From Planctomycetota bacterium (lineage in GTDB: Bacteria > Planctomycetota > Phycisphaerae > Sedimentisphaerales > Anaerobacaceae): a stretch of 50,013 bases of DNA. The notes below the pieces were generated by a model, which was given only the letters and a program-made list of their open reading frames with translations, made no database searches and was not told the DNA's origin. Shown piece after piece: positions 27,234 to 36,060 of this stretch (its first letter is position 1; the number at the start of each line of letters is the position of its first letter). A program made the position numbers and the translations under genes. The stretch spans positions 1 through 50,013 of the forward strand of contig JADFJC010000014.1 of NCBI GenBank assembly GCA_022566315.1. Direction: 5' to 3'.

Positions 27234-28667
27234 ATGAAGAATTCCACGATAACGCGAAGACAGTTTCTGAAAGTAAGTACGGTGGCGGGGACAACGGCAT
27301 TTGGAAACTTAGCAGGTAAAAAGATTGTTGCGCGAGAAAGATTAGTATCTCGATCGCAAAGCTCTAAGCCGGGAGGTCCTCAAAGCAAGCCAAACGTGCT
27401 GTTCATCGTTGTCGATGACCTGAATAATTCCCTCGGATGTTACGGACATTCTGTGGTCAAATCCCCCAACATTGACCGGCTGGCTGCGCGTGGCATTCGT
27501 TTTGACCGCGCTTATTGTCAATTCACGGTTTGCAATCCGAGTCGCACATCGTTTCTCACCGGGTTAAGGCCGGATTCGACTGGCATTTTAAACAACACCA
27601 CTCCTTTCCGGTCGAAGCTGCCGGATGCCGTAACTCTACCACAGTTGTTCCGCAAAAACGGATACTTCACAGCTCGCGTGGGAAAAATTTTTCATTCAGC
27701 TAAGAATAATATGGATGACCCTCAGGCGTGGGACATAACATCTGACCCTAAAGGAACACCACTGGGCAAAAAAGGGCAAGGGAGGAACCTTACCGGCGGT
27801 CGAGTCAGGTGGTGTCGATGGCTTGCTGCCCAGGGAGACGACGAGGACCAGCCTGATGGTCAAGTTGCCGCAGAAGCCGTCCGTCTGCTGGAACAGTATC
27901 GTCGTGGCCCGTTCTTTCTTGCGGTTGGATTTCACAAGCCGCACGACCCGTTTATTGCGCCGAAACGATATTTCGACCTTTATCCACTTGAGCGTTTGAG
28001 ACCACCGAAAGACCCGCCTGACCGCTCTGCCGAGCTTGGCCAGGCCATTGCAAGTAGTTGGAAAGCTGAATTCGACCGTTTCACCGACCGGGAACGACGT
28101 GAGTTTATGCGTGCCTATTATGCCGGAATTTCTTTTATGGACGCGCAGGCAGGAAAGATAATCGCAGCAATGGACCGACTGGAACTCTGGCAAAATACTA
28201 TAGTGGTATTTCTTAGCGACCATGGCTACCATCTTGGCGAACGAGGCTGGTGGAATAAGAACACTGTGTTTGAATTGTCAGCGCGGGCCCCTCTGATTGT
28301 GGTAACACCCCAAATGAAAAGAAAGAGTAAGAGTTGTTCGCAAATTGTAGAATTCGTGGATATCTATCCCACCCTGGCCGACCTGTGCGGGCTGTCCGCG
28401 CCTGCGAATCTGGAGGGAACCAGCTTCCAGCCGTTACTCAACGACCCGGAACTGCCCTGGAAGAAGATGGCGTTTACACAGGTGCAACGCGGCAGGATAG
28501 CTGGTCGTTCCGTGCGAACCAAGCGCTGGCGATACACAGAGTGGGACCAGGGCAGGCAGGGCGTAGAATTGTATGACCACAACACCGACCACGGGGAATA
28601 CTATAACCTTGCTCGTGACCCTCAGCACACTCAGACCATTGCAAAGCTAAAGAAACTGCTGCGATAA
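27234..28667 (+). CDS. Tat-exported Cys-type sulfatase
   Basis: A 477-residue sulfatase of the alkaline-phosphatase fold. The Tat signal is TRRQFLK, followed by a hydrophobic stretch. The metal site starts with [11 protein letters not shown]. The catalytic nucleophile is Cys100 in [11 protein letters not shown], which must be turned into formylglycine. Other blocks are [12 protein letters not shown] and [17 protein letters not shown]. Overall it resembles iduronate-2-sulfatase-like members, which act on sulfated polysaccharides. ATG 27234 is chosen because it begins the Tat motif; a GTG at 27210 is in frame. A true formylglycine-generating enzyme is not visible in the window (see the SUMF1-HDAC fusion). 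Confidence 0.9.
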   Translation: MKNSTITRRQFLKVSTVAGTTAFGNLAGKKIVARERLVSRSQSSKPGGPQSKPNVLFIVVDDLNNSLGCYGHSVVKSPNIDRLAARGIRFDRAYCQFTVCNPSRTSFLTGLRPDSTGILNNTTPFRSKLPDAVTLPQLFRKNGYFTARVGKIFHSAKNNMDDPQAWDITSDPKGTPLGKKGQGRNLTGGRVRWCRWLAAQGDDEDQPDGQVAAEAVRLLEQYRRGPFFLAVGFHKPHDPFIAPKRYFDLYPLERLRPPKDPPDRSAELGQAIASSWKAEFDRFTDRERREFMRAYYAGISFMDAQAGKIIAAMDRLELWQNTIVVFLSDHGYHLGERGWWNKNTVFELSARAPLIVVTPQMKRKSKSCSQIVEFVDIYPTLADLCGLSAPANLEGTSFQPLLNDPELPWKKMAFTQVQRGRIAGRSVRTKRWRYTEWDQGRQGVELYDHNTDHGEYYNLARDPQHTQTIAKLKKLLR

Positions 28668-28763
28668 GTCTATGGGATAGCGCAAAGTATTTTTTTGGAA
28701 AGCTTCTGCCTAACCTCGATTCTGCATTACTCTTTATTTTTTTGTATAAACGGAGAACATAAT

Positions 28764-28904
28764 ATGACTCAAAACATAACACGCAGTCCACTTGGGGACG
28801 CCTCACGGCGGAGCTTCCTTAAACGCTCGGCGATTGGTGCCCTTGGTGCGGCAAGTGCTTCACGAATCAGCAGAAACGGCGTTATAGGTTTGGTCGCGGC
28901 ATAG
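28764..28904 (+). pseudogene. Tat-signal-only gene stub
   Basis: ATG 28764 follows CGGAG and encodes 46 residues: a complete twin-arginine leader (SRRSFLKRSAIGALGAASAS) and a few more residues, then TAG. Leaders of this form are common on exported Gfo/Idh/MocA-type oxidoreductases of planctomycetes. No mature domain follows in any frame, so the body of the gene has been lost, or this is a truncated copy left by a rearrangement. Confidence 0.55.
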
Positions 28905-29222
28905 CCGAAATTAGCAATATGACCATTTGAGCGGTTAGGCTCGTAACAGAAAATTAGAAAAATAAAAAATTCGCAAATTTTTTTTAATCCGCATTGGCCA
29001 GCGCCCAAGCCGATTTTATTGGACAGTGAAACATACGATAAAGCCGGTTTGCTCATTTGGGCTATATATGGTAGTCGAAGCAAATGCGGTTCGGCTATAT
29101 GGTGGTTTGGGTTATGGGGCGTTACTCTGGTCATTGCCCGGTTGGCTAAAGAAAAATTGTGCACCCTGTCGATATTGCGTAGGTTGATAAGATTTTTTAC
29201 CACTTTTGAAGGATCTGAACCT
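28905..29222. other. 318-base spacer
   Basis: Nothing identified. An open frame runs through from 29019 into the small gene at 29223, but its codons (WWFGLWGVTLV and similar) look like chance. A minus-strand frame across the region is equally unconvincing. Confidence 0.4.
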
Positions 29223-29372
29223 ATGAGTAAAAGGGAGTTGATAGACTACATTTGTGAAATCAACAGAAGTGCCAAGCCGGAATTTCTCGCCAATTTTTCA
29301 GAAGAAGATCTCAACGCTTATCTTGAGCATCTGATGGAGCTGGATTTGGAAGAATTGGTTGTTTGCAGCTAA
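29223..29372 (+). CDS. Small acidic conserved-type protein (49 residues)
   Basis: MSKRELIDYICEINRSAKPE begins a compact helical protein rich in Glu and Leu, ending DLNAYLEHLMELDLEELVVC plus Ser. AAGGA lies 10 bases before the ATG. I recall short proteins of this kind (KRELIxEIxxINxSAxPEFL) in planctomycetes, with unknown function, but cannot name a family. It lies convergent to the CvpA-like gene; a truncated MITE-like element separates the two stops. Confidence 0.6.
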   Translation: MSKRELIDYICEINRSAKPEFLANFSEEDLNAYLEHLMELDLEELVVCS

Positions 29373-29400
29373 GAAACTGTGCTCGACTATTTCTGTGGAC

Positions 29401-29452
29401 TTAGGACTTGTAAATAAATTAGGTTTCGTTTTTGGCTGGCTGCGGCTTCGCA
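29401..29452. mobile_element. MITE-like element, truncated copy C
   Basis: TTAGGACTTGTAAATAAATT AG is followed by GTTTCGTTTTTGGCTG and GCTGCGGCTTCG, which match the copy at the right window edge. The second half is missing. It lies between two convergent genes, 28 bases after one stop and directly before the other. Confidence 0.7.
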
Positions 29453-29454
29453 GA

Positions 29455-30636
29455 TTACCTGCTGTCATTGTTACCTTTGGATGTTTGGGTAAAAAATGCT
29501 GGCGGCGGCGCCTTGTCGGCGGTTACGATTGCACTGGGCCGTATCTCGACAATGCTGTTTTGCTTAAACTCGACCAGCACAGGCACATAATCCCTCGGAA
29601 CACAAAAAACAAAGTCAATCCATTTCTCCCTGGCGTTGTCCTTGAAGTCGTCACGCTCTATTTCTATCTCGATGCTTACTTGTATCTGGTCCGCCGCCTT
29701 CAGGTGCCCGATGGGGTAAACGTTTATTCCCGCACCGGCTAATGGGTCTTCGCCGTATCCTTGTCGTTTACAGATGAGTCTTAATTGAGGAAGTATAAAT
29801 GCGCCGCCGTTTATCTTATCTTTTGTGCTTAGTACGCTTCTTTTTATTCCCACTCGCACTATTGTGGGCTGATAATTGTTGCTGATGGGGGGCATAGATA
29901 TTGACTTGCCGGTGGACTCATCCTTAAGTTTGCCTTGACGATTCAGTTGAGAAACAATCTCGCCCACCTGCCCTTTGAGGCTTTCGGGGGCCGGCCATAC
30001 AGCCTGCTTTGACGGCACGCTTATCGCCGGAGATTTGCTGGTGAGGAGTGAGGTGCCGGAAATCTGCCGGTCCAGGTAAAGCTGGTCAAGGTAGTCGGGA
30101 TGGATGGTGGCAAAACTTCTTTTGCCGCTCAAGCTGCCCCTGCTTATGATACTGAACAGGCCTGTTGCAAAGCCGTCTGCGTTGAGAAGGACTTTGTAAC
30201 GCTTCTCGTCAAAACGCTTGTAAGGATACTTGCTTGATAAAGGTGCCATCCCAAAGGCGGTAAGCAAAAAACCCGATAGTAAAAGGCCTAAGAAAAATCC
30301 GCACACAACCCGTCCGATACGCTCAGGCAGAAACCCTAAATTAATCGGCTGGCGAGTTAGAAATATCACACCTGTCTGCAGCGTTCCAAAGACTACAATG
30401 AATAGCAGCGCAAAACACAGCATCTGAGCCCAGGGCACAAGGGACAGGAAACGACTGTCAGCGCCACGGCTGATAAAGACATTTGCCAGAACCTCGAAGA
30501 AGCCGAACGCAGCTATACTTGCACAAACAGCAATTATTATCGTAGCGAATGCCCTGACAAATGTGCCTTTGAAATATTGATAAGCAACACATCCCAAAAT
30601 TATTAACACCACAGATAAGCTGGCTAAACTGGCCAT
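29455..30636 (-). CDS. CvpA-like membrane protein with soluble C-terminal domain
   Basis: A 393-residue inner-membrane protein. Four hydrophobic segments at the N-terminus (about 5-25, 31-52, 71-93, 103-127) have the CvpA/colicin-V-production pattern, including GRVVCGFFLGLLLSG. A long soluble part of about 260 residues follows, containing an SLKGQVGEIVSQLNRQGK helix and beta-rich sequence. The ATG at 30636 is preferred since GGGAG lies eight bases ahead; the ATG at 30651 has none. It is the last gene of a minus-strand group with pilT and the PilB-like gene, separated by a repeat-filled spacer. The function of the C-terminal domain is unknown. Confidence 0.65.
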   Translation of the reverse strand: MASLASLSVVLIILGCVAYQYFKGTFVRAFATIIIAVCASIAAFGFFEVLANVFISRGADSRFLSLVPWAQMLCFALLFIVVFGTLQTGVIFLTRQPINLGFLPERIGRVVCGFFLGLLLSGFLLTAFGMAPLSSKYPYKRFDEKRYKVLLNADGFATGLFSIISRGSLSGKRSFATIHPDYLDQLYLDRQISGTSLLTSKSPAISVPSKQAVWPAPESLKGQVGEIVSQLNRQGKLKDESTGKSISMPPISNNYQPTIVRVGIKRSVLSTKDKINGGAFILPQLRLICKRQGYGEDPLAGAGINVYPIGHLKAADQIQVSIEIEIERDDFKDNAREKWIDFVFCVPRDYVPVLVEFKQNSIVEIRPSAIVTADKAPPPAFFTQTSKGNNDSR

Positions 30637-30654
30637 TACAATATCTCCCATTTT

Positions 30655-30826
30655 TTAAGTGAGCTAAAGTGCCTAAAGTTTGAAAAAAGAATAGGGGATG
30701 AATAGCAAACTTCAAAATTCGATATTCCTTGTTCGATACTTGTCTGACGACAGTCAAGATTCATTATTCATCCTTTTAACTTTAGCTCACTTTAGCTCAC
30801 TTTAGGCACTTCAAACTTTAGACACT
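30655..30826. repeat. Inverted repeat-rich spacer (CTAAAGT units)
   Basis: AGTGAGCTAAAGTGCCTAAA at the left and the inverted CTTTAGCTCACTTTAGCTCA with CTTTAGGCACTT at the right flank a central part containing ATTCCTTGTTCGATACTTG. The last motif also occurs at 17885-17905. Units are 9-10 bases, related in style to the heptamer arrays. The spacer is otherwise empty. Confidence 0.65.
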
Positions 30827-32471
30827 ATTTTGGTTTTTTCGTTTTGGATGCTGAAAGCACCCGAATCATTTCATTTATTGATACTGTTCCACTGATGACT
30901 CTTCTTAGTGCCTGTTCCTGCAAATAAAGCATTTTGGCACGTCTGAATTGCATGCCGATTTCCGACAGTGATTTCGTTTGTGTTAGAGCCTTTCTTAGTT
31001 CATTGTTCAGTGTGATAATCTCGAATACGCCCATTCTGCCGAAATAGCCCGTTCCCTGGCAATTTTCACATGTCGAGGGTTTGCCGCGTTTGTCGTACAC
31101 CACTTTGCCCGTGCGGTAAAGCACTTTTGTTTTTTCTGCGCTGATGTTAAACTTTTTCAAAAGTTCCTTGTCCGGCGTGTATGCCTGTTTGCATTCATCG
31201 CAAAGTTTTCTAAACAGCCGTTGGTTACTTATGCCCAGAAGGGTCCCAGCGGCCAGATTCCTGTCGCCGACAAATTTCAGCCATTTAGCCAATGCCTGTA
31301 TTACGCTGTCTGTTTTGAGAGTAACATACATAATTTTACCGTCTTTGGCAGCCGTACAGGCAATCTGTGCCGTCTCGACATCCTCGCAATCGGCAACACC
31401 AACAATATCCGGCCCCATTCTTACTACCACTTGCAGCTTTTTAGCAAATGTCGTTGTACCTGTGTCGCTGAGGCTAAAAATGTTTTGAGTTATATTCGGC
31501 AGCTTGTTGGAAGGCTGTGTTTCAAGCGTGTTTACATGGTTAATGAAAGCGTCATGATTTCGCAGCAGTGCGTAAAGGGTGGTTGTTACTCCGCTTTTGT
31601 TAGGCCCGCTTATGATAAAAACACCCTGCTTCATCTCACTGAATTTATTTAACTGTTCGTACTGCTCAGGCATCAGGCCGATATCATCTAACTTTAGTAC
31701 GGCCTCTTGTGTTATTTGTTTGAGTCTGACCTGTTCCCCGGCAGTTGACCCGGCTGTGGCTACTTCCCACTCGGTATAATTTTCGCCCTGATGTATCCTA
31801 AACGCGCCTTTTTGCGGTTTTCGCTTTTCCTTGGTCTCCAAATCCGCAAGTTGCTTGATGAAGCGAATGAAATACCGCATTTGCTCTCTGCCCATACTCG
31901 GCTGTTTGAGCGCTGTACCGTCAACGTAATAGGCTACTTTATAGTCCTGGGGTGTCGGGGAAAACATAATACTGCTTGCCCTTTTCCAGATGGCATCGCT
32001 CAGGATTTCATAAGCTGTCTTATAGCCGAAAAAGTCCGGCGTGCGGGGTTCAGGTAAAGGGACTTCATTCTTGTTTGCTGTTATGAATAGAAAGTTTTTG
32101 AATCCCTCAAGTTTCTTTTCTTTGCTAACGAGCAGGCTTTTGATGTGGTCAGCCGTCAGTACCCTGTCAAAATCCATAACCCTCGAATTTCGGTGCTTCA
32201 CATAAGCCAGAGATGTTGCCCCTACAACTATCAAATAGAGCAGCATCCCGACGAAAAAGACAGGAATAACCAGCCAGATTATTGTTCCCGCCGCTCCGGC
32301 GCCCAGAACAATACCTGTCCAGAAAACCGTTTTTGTCTCTATTGCTCTGGCGTCCTGGTAAACCCACGTAAGCAGCGGAAGCCATCCAAAAAAGAAAGCC
32401 AGGAAAATGAGAAATTTGATTATCGATATGTAGCCGCCGTATCCGATAGCTGCTAATAATAAATCCGGCAT
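30825..32471 (-). CDS. Membrane-anchored PilB/GspE-like protein with degenerate ATPase motifs
   Basis: A 548-residue relative of type II secretion/type IV pilus ATPases. Two or three N-terminal membrane helices (about 15-35, 50-70, 72-92) are unusual, since PilB/GspE proteins are soluble. The Walker A region reads GPNKSGVTT (289-297): the essential Lys is Val295. The Walker B region reads MGPDIVGVADCED instead of a form like DPDIIMVGEIRD, and the His box TLHT is TLKT. The zinc-binding tetracysteine (CDEC...CENC) is kept near residues 440-490. It probably does not hydrolyse ATP in the usual way and may act as a scaffold. GGAG precedes ATG 32471; pilT ends 18 bases upstream. Confidence 0.8.
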   Translation of the reverse strand: MPDLLLAAIGYGGYISIIKFLIFLAFFFGWLPLLTWVYQDARAIETKTVFWTGIVLGAGAAGTIIWLVIPVFFVGMLLYLIVVGATSLAYVKHRNSRVMDFDRVLTADHIKSLLVSKEKKLEGFKNFLFITANKNEVPLPEPRTPDFFGYKTAYEILSDAIWKRASSIMFSPTPQDYKVAYYVDGTALKQPSMGREQMRYFIRFIKQLADLETKEKRKPQKGAFRIHQGENYTEWEVATAGSTAGEQVRLKQITQEAVLKLDDIGLMPEQYEQLNKFSEMKQGVFIISGPNKSGVTTTLYALLRNHDAFINHVNTLETQPSNKLPNITQNIFSLSDTGTTTFAKKLQVVVRMGPDIVGVADCEDVETAQIACTAAKDGKIMYVTLKTDSVIQALAKWLKFVGDRNLAAGTLLGISNQRLFRKLCDECKQAYTPDKELLKKFNISAEKTKVLYRTGKVVYDKRGKPSTCENCQGTGYFGRMGVFEIITLNNELRKALTQTKSLSEIGMQFRRAKMLYLQEQALRRVISGTVSINEMIRVLSASKTKKPK

Positions 32472-32489
32472 AGAATGCTCCGTTAAATC

Positions 32490-33623
32490 TTACAAAATAC
32501 CACTGGCAGTGGTCCTGATACCCTTTAGTGCCATTTTTAATTCTTCTGTATTTGGTGCGTGTTTATATGCGTCTTTCGGGTCGATAGAACCGTCGTTCAC
32601 CAGTTCACAAAGATTATATGTAAGGTCCTGCATACCTTCATGTTGCGAGCTTCGGATAACACTGGACAAATCGGCTTCGCGGCCTTCGGAGATCAGTTTT
32701 CTGACAGCCGCGTTCGCAATTAGAATCTCAACAGCAGGTATTCTGTCAACGCCTTCCTTCAGACATGGAACTAATGTCTGGCTGACGACCGCTTTAATTG
32801 CCAGACTTAAAGTCTGTCTTACAAGGTCTCGTTCGTTTTGCGGAAACAGGTTCAAAAGCCGGTGAACACACTGCGCCGCATTTGCTGAGTGCATCGTTCC
32901 GAAAACAAGATGGCCCGTTTCTACAGCTCTCATTCCGGCGCTGACCGTTTTAGCATCACGCATCTCGCCAATGAAAACAATATCGGGGTCTTGACGCAAC
33001 AGGTACATTAAGGCCTCTTCAAAGTCTTTGACGTCAATCCCGATTTCCCTTTGTGACACTATCGCTTTGGCGTCCTTAAACAGATACTCGATAGGGTCTT
33101 CGATCGTAATTATATGACACGAGCGAGTGTGGTTGATGTGGTCTACCATTGATGCGATTGTTGTCGTTTTGCCGCAGCCCGTAGGACCTACTACAAGAAT
33201 CAGCCCCTGCCTGCTCTGGCATATCTTTTCAAGTATCGGCGGCAGGTGCAGTTCTTCAAACGGCGGGATGGTTGTGTTGACGCGTCGGGCAGTGAGGCTA
33301 ATCACGCCTCGCTGGCGAAATATGTTTGTTCGGAAACGATGTTCACCCTCGAGCTCGTGCGCGAAGTCCAGTGTCCCATGCTCGGCGAAAAGCTCTTTCT
33401 GAGCGGGGCTGAGTATCTCAAAAACCAATTCTTCAATCCTCTTTTTGCTCATTACTTCGCCGGTAGTCTTTTTCAACTCCCCAAAGAGACGCAGCCTCGG
33501 CGGCTGACCTACTTTCAGATGCAGGTCGCTTGCACGGGTTTTGATAGCTGCCCTGAAATACTTGTTCAATTCCGGCTCATGCTCAGGGCTTGTTCGGTCA
33601 TCAATAGGTTGTTCCGGGGACAT
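32490..33623 (-). CDS. pilT: Twitching motility ATPase PilT
   Basis: The pilus retraction ATPase, cytoplasmic and hexameric. The N-terminal PAS-like part has ASDLHLKVGQPPRLR. Walker A is GPTGCGKTT (146-154) with Lys152 intact, then the Asp box, Walker B in DPDIVFIGEMRD, the His box GTMHS and the arginine-finger region. The C-terminal AIRE-type motif is less clear. 377 residues from ATG 33623; in-frame TTG 33641 and GTG 33632 are alternatives, and the GGAG site lies 12 bases before the ATG. It heads the minus-strand group with the degenerate PilB-like gene. No pilin genes are in the window. Confidence 0.92.
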   Translation of the reverse strand: MSPEQPIDDRTSPEHEPELNKYFRAAIKTRASDLHLKVGQPPRLRLFGELKKTTGEVMSKKRIEELVFEILSPAQKELFAEHGTLDFAHELEGEHRFRTNIFRQRGVISLTARRVNTTIPPFEELHLPPILEKICQSRQGLILVVGPTGCGKTTTIASMVDHINHTRSCHIITIEDPIEYLFKDAKAIVSQREIGIDVKDFEEALMYLLRQDPDIVFIGEMRDAKTVSAGMRAVETGHLVFGTMHSANAAQCVHRLLNLFPQNERDLVRQTLSLAIKAVVSQTLVPCLKEGVDRIPAVEILIANAAVRKLISEGREADLSSVIRSSQHEGMQDLTYNLCELVNDGSIDPKDAYKHAPNTEELKMALKGIRTTASGIL

Positions 33624-33974
33624 AATTACCACTAACTCCAAACTTTATAAACTAACTCTTACTGCCACATACTATATTATAAAATTCTAAGCCCGTTGTC
33701 AAGCTTGATGCTTGAACAATATTGATTTTCGCCACAAATCATAAAGGAATTCTTTCCGCCTGTAGCTGTAGGGGCGGTTCAGGCTCGACTGATATCACCG
33801 AAGTCCGAACCGCCATTGCTAAATATTCGCTGTACCGGCTTTGCCGGTCTTGCCAGCCAGAGCACGTGCAGAAAAATAAAAATTCTTTTCAAATAAATGT
33901 TTGACAATACGATTATATCTTGGTAGAGAACCTATGACATTACACGGAAGTAATCAAAATACAGGGGTCGTTCT
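33624..33974. other. Divergent spacer with a candidate promoter
   Basis: The 350 bases between pilT (minus) and the HEAT gene (plus) hold no gene. TTGACA at 33901 with TAGAGA at 33924 (17 bases apart) is a candidate promoter for the plus-strand gene. Short palindromic stretches (GTACCGGCTTTGCCGGT near 33832) are also present. Confidence 0.45.
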
Positions 33975-34430
33975 ATGGAATTGGAGAAAAGGGAGCTTTC
34001 AGGCCGAGAAAAGGATGAAGCGTCAATAAAACTTCTCAGAAAGCTCGGGGAGCAATTGTATTCCTCTGATGCATCGAAAAGAAGAACGGCCGCTTATAAA
34101 TTGTCCTGGATGCAGGAGGATGGTTTAGACATCTTAAAAGCTGTTTTGTTCGGTGATTGTCCTGCACACACGAAAAACGCAGCCGCCTATGGCCTTAGAA
34201 AAATGCGGGGAAGAATGAAGAAAATGGCGCTGGAGATTTTAGGACAGGGCCTCAAATGTCACGACTCTTCTACCAGAGAAATTTGCAGAAACGCTTTACA
34301 GCTATTAGGACAGAAAGTACCAAAAGAACCTCGTGCGAAAAGGCCACCGGTATCACATTTGACAATCAGGGAGATTAAGGAAAAAAGCGGGCCACGCAGA
34401 AGTGTCGTTACCCGTCGAACACGCTACTAA
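33975..34430 (+). CDS. HEAT-repeat-like helical protein
   Basis: A 151-residue soluble protein. Residues 20-110 look like two or three HEAT-type helical hairpins (KLGEQLYSSDASKRRTAAYK, then AHTKNAAAYGLRKMRGRMKK and STREICRNALQLLG). The tail is very basic with ARKR-like stretches and ends SVVTRRTRY, suggesting nucleic-acid or protein binding. Length and composition fit a small adaptor. The function is unknown and it stands alone between pilT and mgtE. The start ATG 33975 has only a weak ribosome site. Confidence 0.65.
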   Translation: MELEKRELSGREKDEASIKLLRKLGEQLYSSDASKRRTAAYKLSWMQEDGLDILKAVLFGDCPAHTKNAAAYGLRKMRGRMKKMALEILGQGLKCHDSSTREICRNALQLLGQKVPKEPRAKRPPVSHLTIREIKEKSGPRRSVVTRRTRY

Positions 34431-34503
34431 AAATTCGCGCCAAATAAGGACGCTTCCTGAAACTTAAAAAGCCAAAGCACACAATAAAGTTCCCCCTCTG
34501 CGC

Positions 34504-35889
34504 TCACGTCGCCAACAGCAATGTCAAAGTCATATAGATTGCAACGCTTATCGAATCGTTCGCGGTTGTAACTAATGGCCCGGAGCTTATAGCGGGGTCT
34601 ATGCCGATTCGGCGGAATAAAAAAGGAAGAAACAAACCAAGAGTCGTCGCCACCATTATTGCTGAGAACATAGCTGTCCCGAACGCAAACACAAGCCGCG
34701 CAGACCCTACCGTGCTTTCCGCAGCCCTCACGTTAAGTAATATCGCGCACGCCACACCGCCTATAACTCCGCAGCTCAGGGCTACAAGAAGGGCAATGCG
34801 CACCTCACGCGTGAAAACCTGACTTACTCTCAATGCCACAAGGTGACCGGTTGCCAATCCCGAAACCACAATCGCCGAAGTTTGCAGCCCGGCGTTTCCG
34901 CTGATAGCTGCAATCATCGGCACAAAAGCAAGCGCAGTGGTATAAACGATAGATAAACCTTCAATGTCGAATTTCTCGTAGAAAAACATCAGGACCAGAA
35001 CCGTTACCCCCGTCCCGATTAAACAGGGCAAAAGCCACGTCATTCGGATACGGGCCGCGCGAAAAGCCGAAAACGTATCCAGCTCATCCGCATCTGTACC
35101 GGCCATCGTGTACAGGTCCTCCGCAGCCTCTTCCTCCGCAACCTCGATGATACGGTCGGCGGTGATGCGCCCGACCAGCTTATCGTCATTGTCCAGAACC
35201 GGAGCTACAATCAGGTCATTCTTGCTGAATATATTCCGAACCTCTTCCTGGTCCATATCAACGCTAACGTAAATCGTATCGGGGCCAACCAAATCACCTA
35301 TCCTCGTCCCTTCCGGACGGGTCAGCAGGAACCTAATACGAACATCACCAACAAATCCACCTGCCTTGTCAACAACATACACGGAAAAGAAGTCTTCATC
35401 AATTTCCGCAGCACGGATTTTATTGACCGCTTCAGCGACCGTTGCATCCTCGGACACACTTATCACAGCAGGGTCCATAATCCCGCCTGCTGAATCCTCC
35501 GAGTAGCTCAGCAATTCTTTAATCTCAGCCGATTCAGCCGGAGGTATGCTTTCGAGAAGTTCTGCCCTTTCTTCTTCCGGCAGTTCCAAAAGAACGTCAG
35601 CCGCGTCGTCAGGGTCAAGTTCACTAACAAGGCTGCTCAGCTCCTCATCTTTGAGCAGCTCGAACAGTTCCGCTCTGGTCGCCTCACCAACCTTTTCCAA
35701 CACCTCAGCCGAAGTTGGTCTGTCCATAGCGTCGAAGATGGCACGTCTGTGCTCGTTATCCACAAGCTCCACGACTTCGGCTATGTCACTGCTTCGCTGG
35801 TCGCTGAGCAGTTCTCTCAGGGCCGATTTATCTTCGGCTTCAAGTAAAGGCTCTATTTGCTGCACTAATTGTTTTTGTTCATCCGCCAT
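34504..35889 (-). CDS. mgtE: Magnesium transporter MgtE
   Basis: A 461-residue Mg2+ channel of the inner membrane. The N-terminal helical domain (1-125) has the repeating DDAADVLLELPEEERAELLE pattern; two CBS domains follow (about 130-255), with SVSEDATVAEAVNKIR and DKLVGRITADRIIEV; five membrane helices form the pore, with the final block GPLVTTANDSISVAIYMTL containing the conserved Asp of the selectivity region. The length is normal. The CBS and N domains sense cytoplasmic Mg2+ and gate the channel in known members. No Mg riboswitch is evident in the 170 bases before it. Confidence 0.95.
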   Translation of the reverse strand: MADEQKQLVQQIEPLLEAEDKSALRELLSDQRSSDIAEVVELVDNEHRRAIFDAMDRPTSAEVLEKVGEATRAELFELLKDEELSSLVSELDPDDAADVLLELPEEERAELLESIPPAESAEIKELLSYSEDSAGGIMDPAVISVSEDATVAEAVNKIRAAEIDEDFFSVYVVDKAGGFVGDVRIRFLLTRPEGTRIGDLVGPDTIYVSVDMDQEEVRNIFSKNDLIVAPVLDNDDKLVGRITADRIIEVAEEEAAEDLYTMAGTDADELDTFSAFRAARIRMTWLLPCLIGTGVTVLVLMFFYEKFDIEGLSIVYTTALAFVPMIAAISGNAGLQTSAIVVSGLATGHLVALRVSQVFTREVRIALLVALSCGVIGGVACAILLNVRAAESTVGSARLVFAFGTAMFSAIMVATTLGLFLPFLFRRIGIDPAISSGPLVTTANDSISVAIYMTLTLLLAT

Positions 35890-36060
35890 TAAATCATACC
35901 CACTGCTCTTATTGTATTGTTCGCATCACATTCGAGATACGATTCACGAGTTCACCCGCCTGCGTCATAAAATAACTGAATTTCTTGTACCAGGCAACAG
36001 TTTTACAAAAACTAACCACTTTTAATTTAATATTGAATCCCGCCACCGAATCGACACGGT

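Noticed and set aside
27696-28232. 178-residue minus-strand frame inside the sulfatase gene
   Set aside because: Antisense of a conserved enzyme without its own start signals.
28769-29203. 144-residue minus-strand frame over the Tat stub and spacer
   Set aside because: No ribosome site and it covers a well-supported plus-strand Tat leader.
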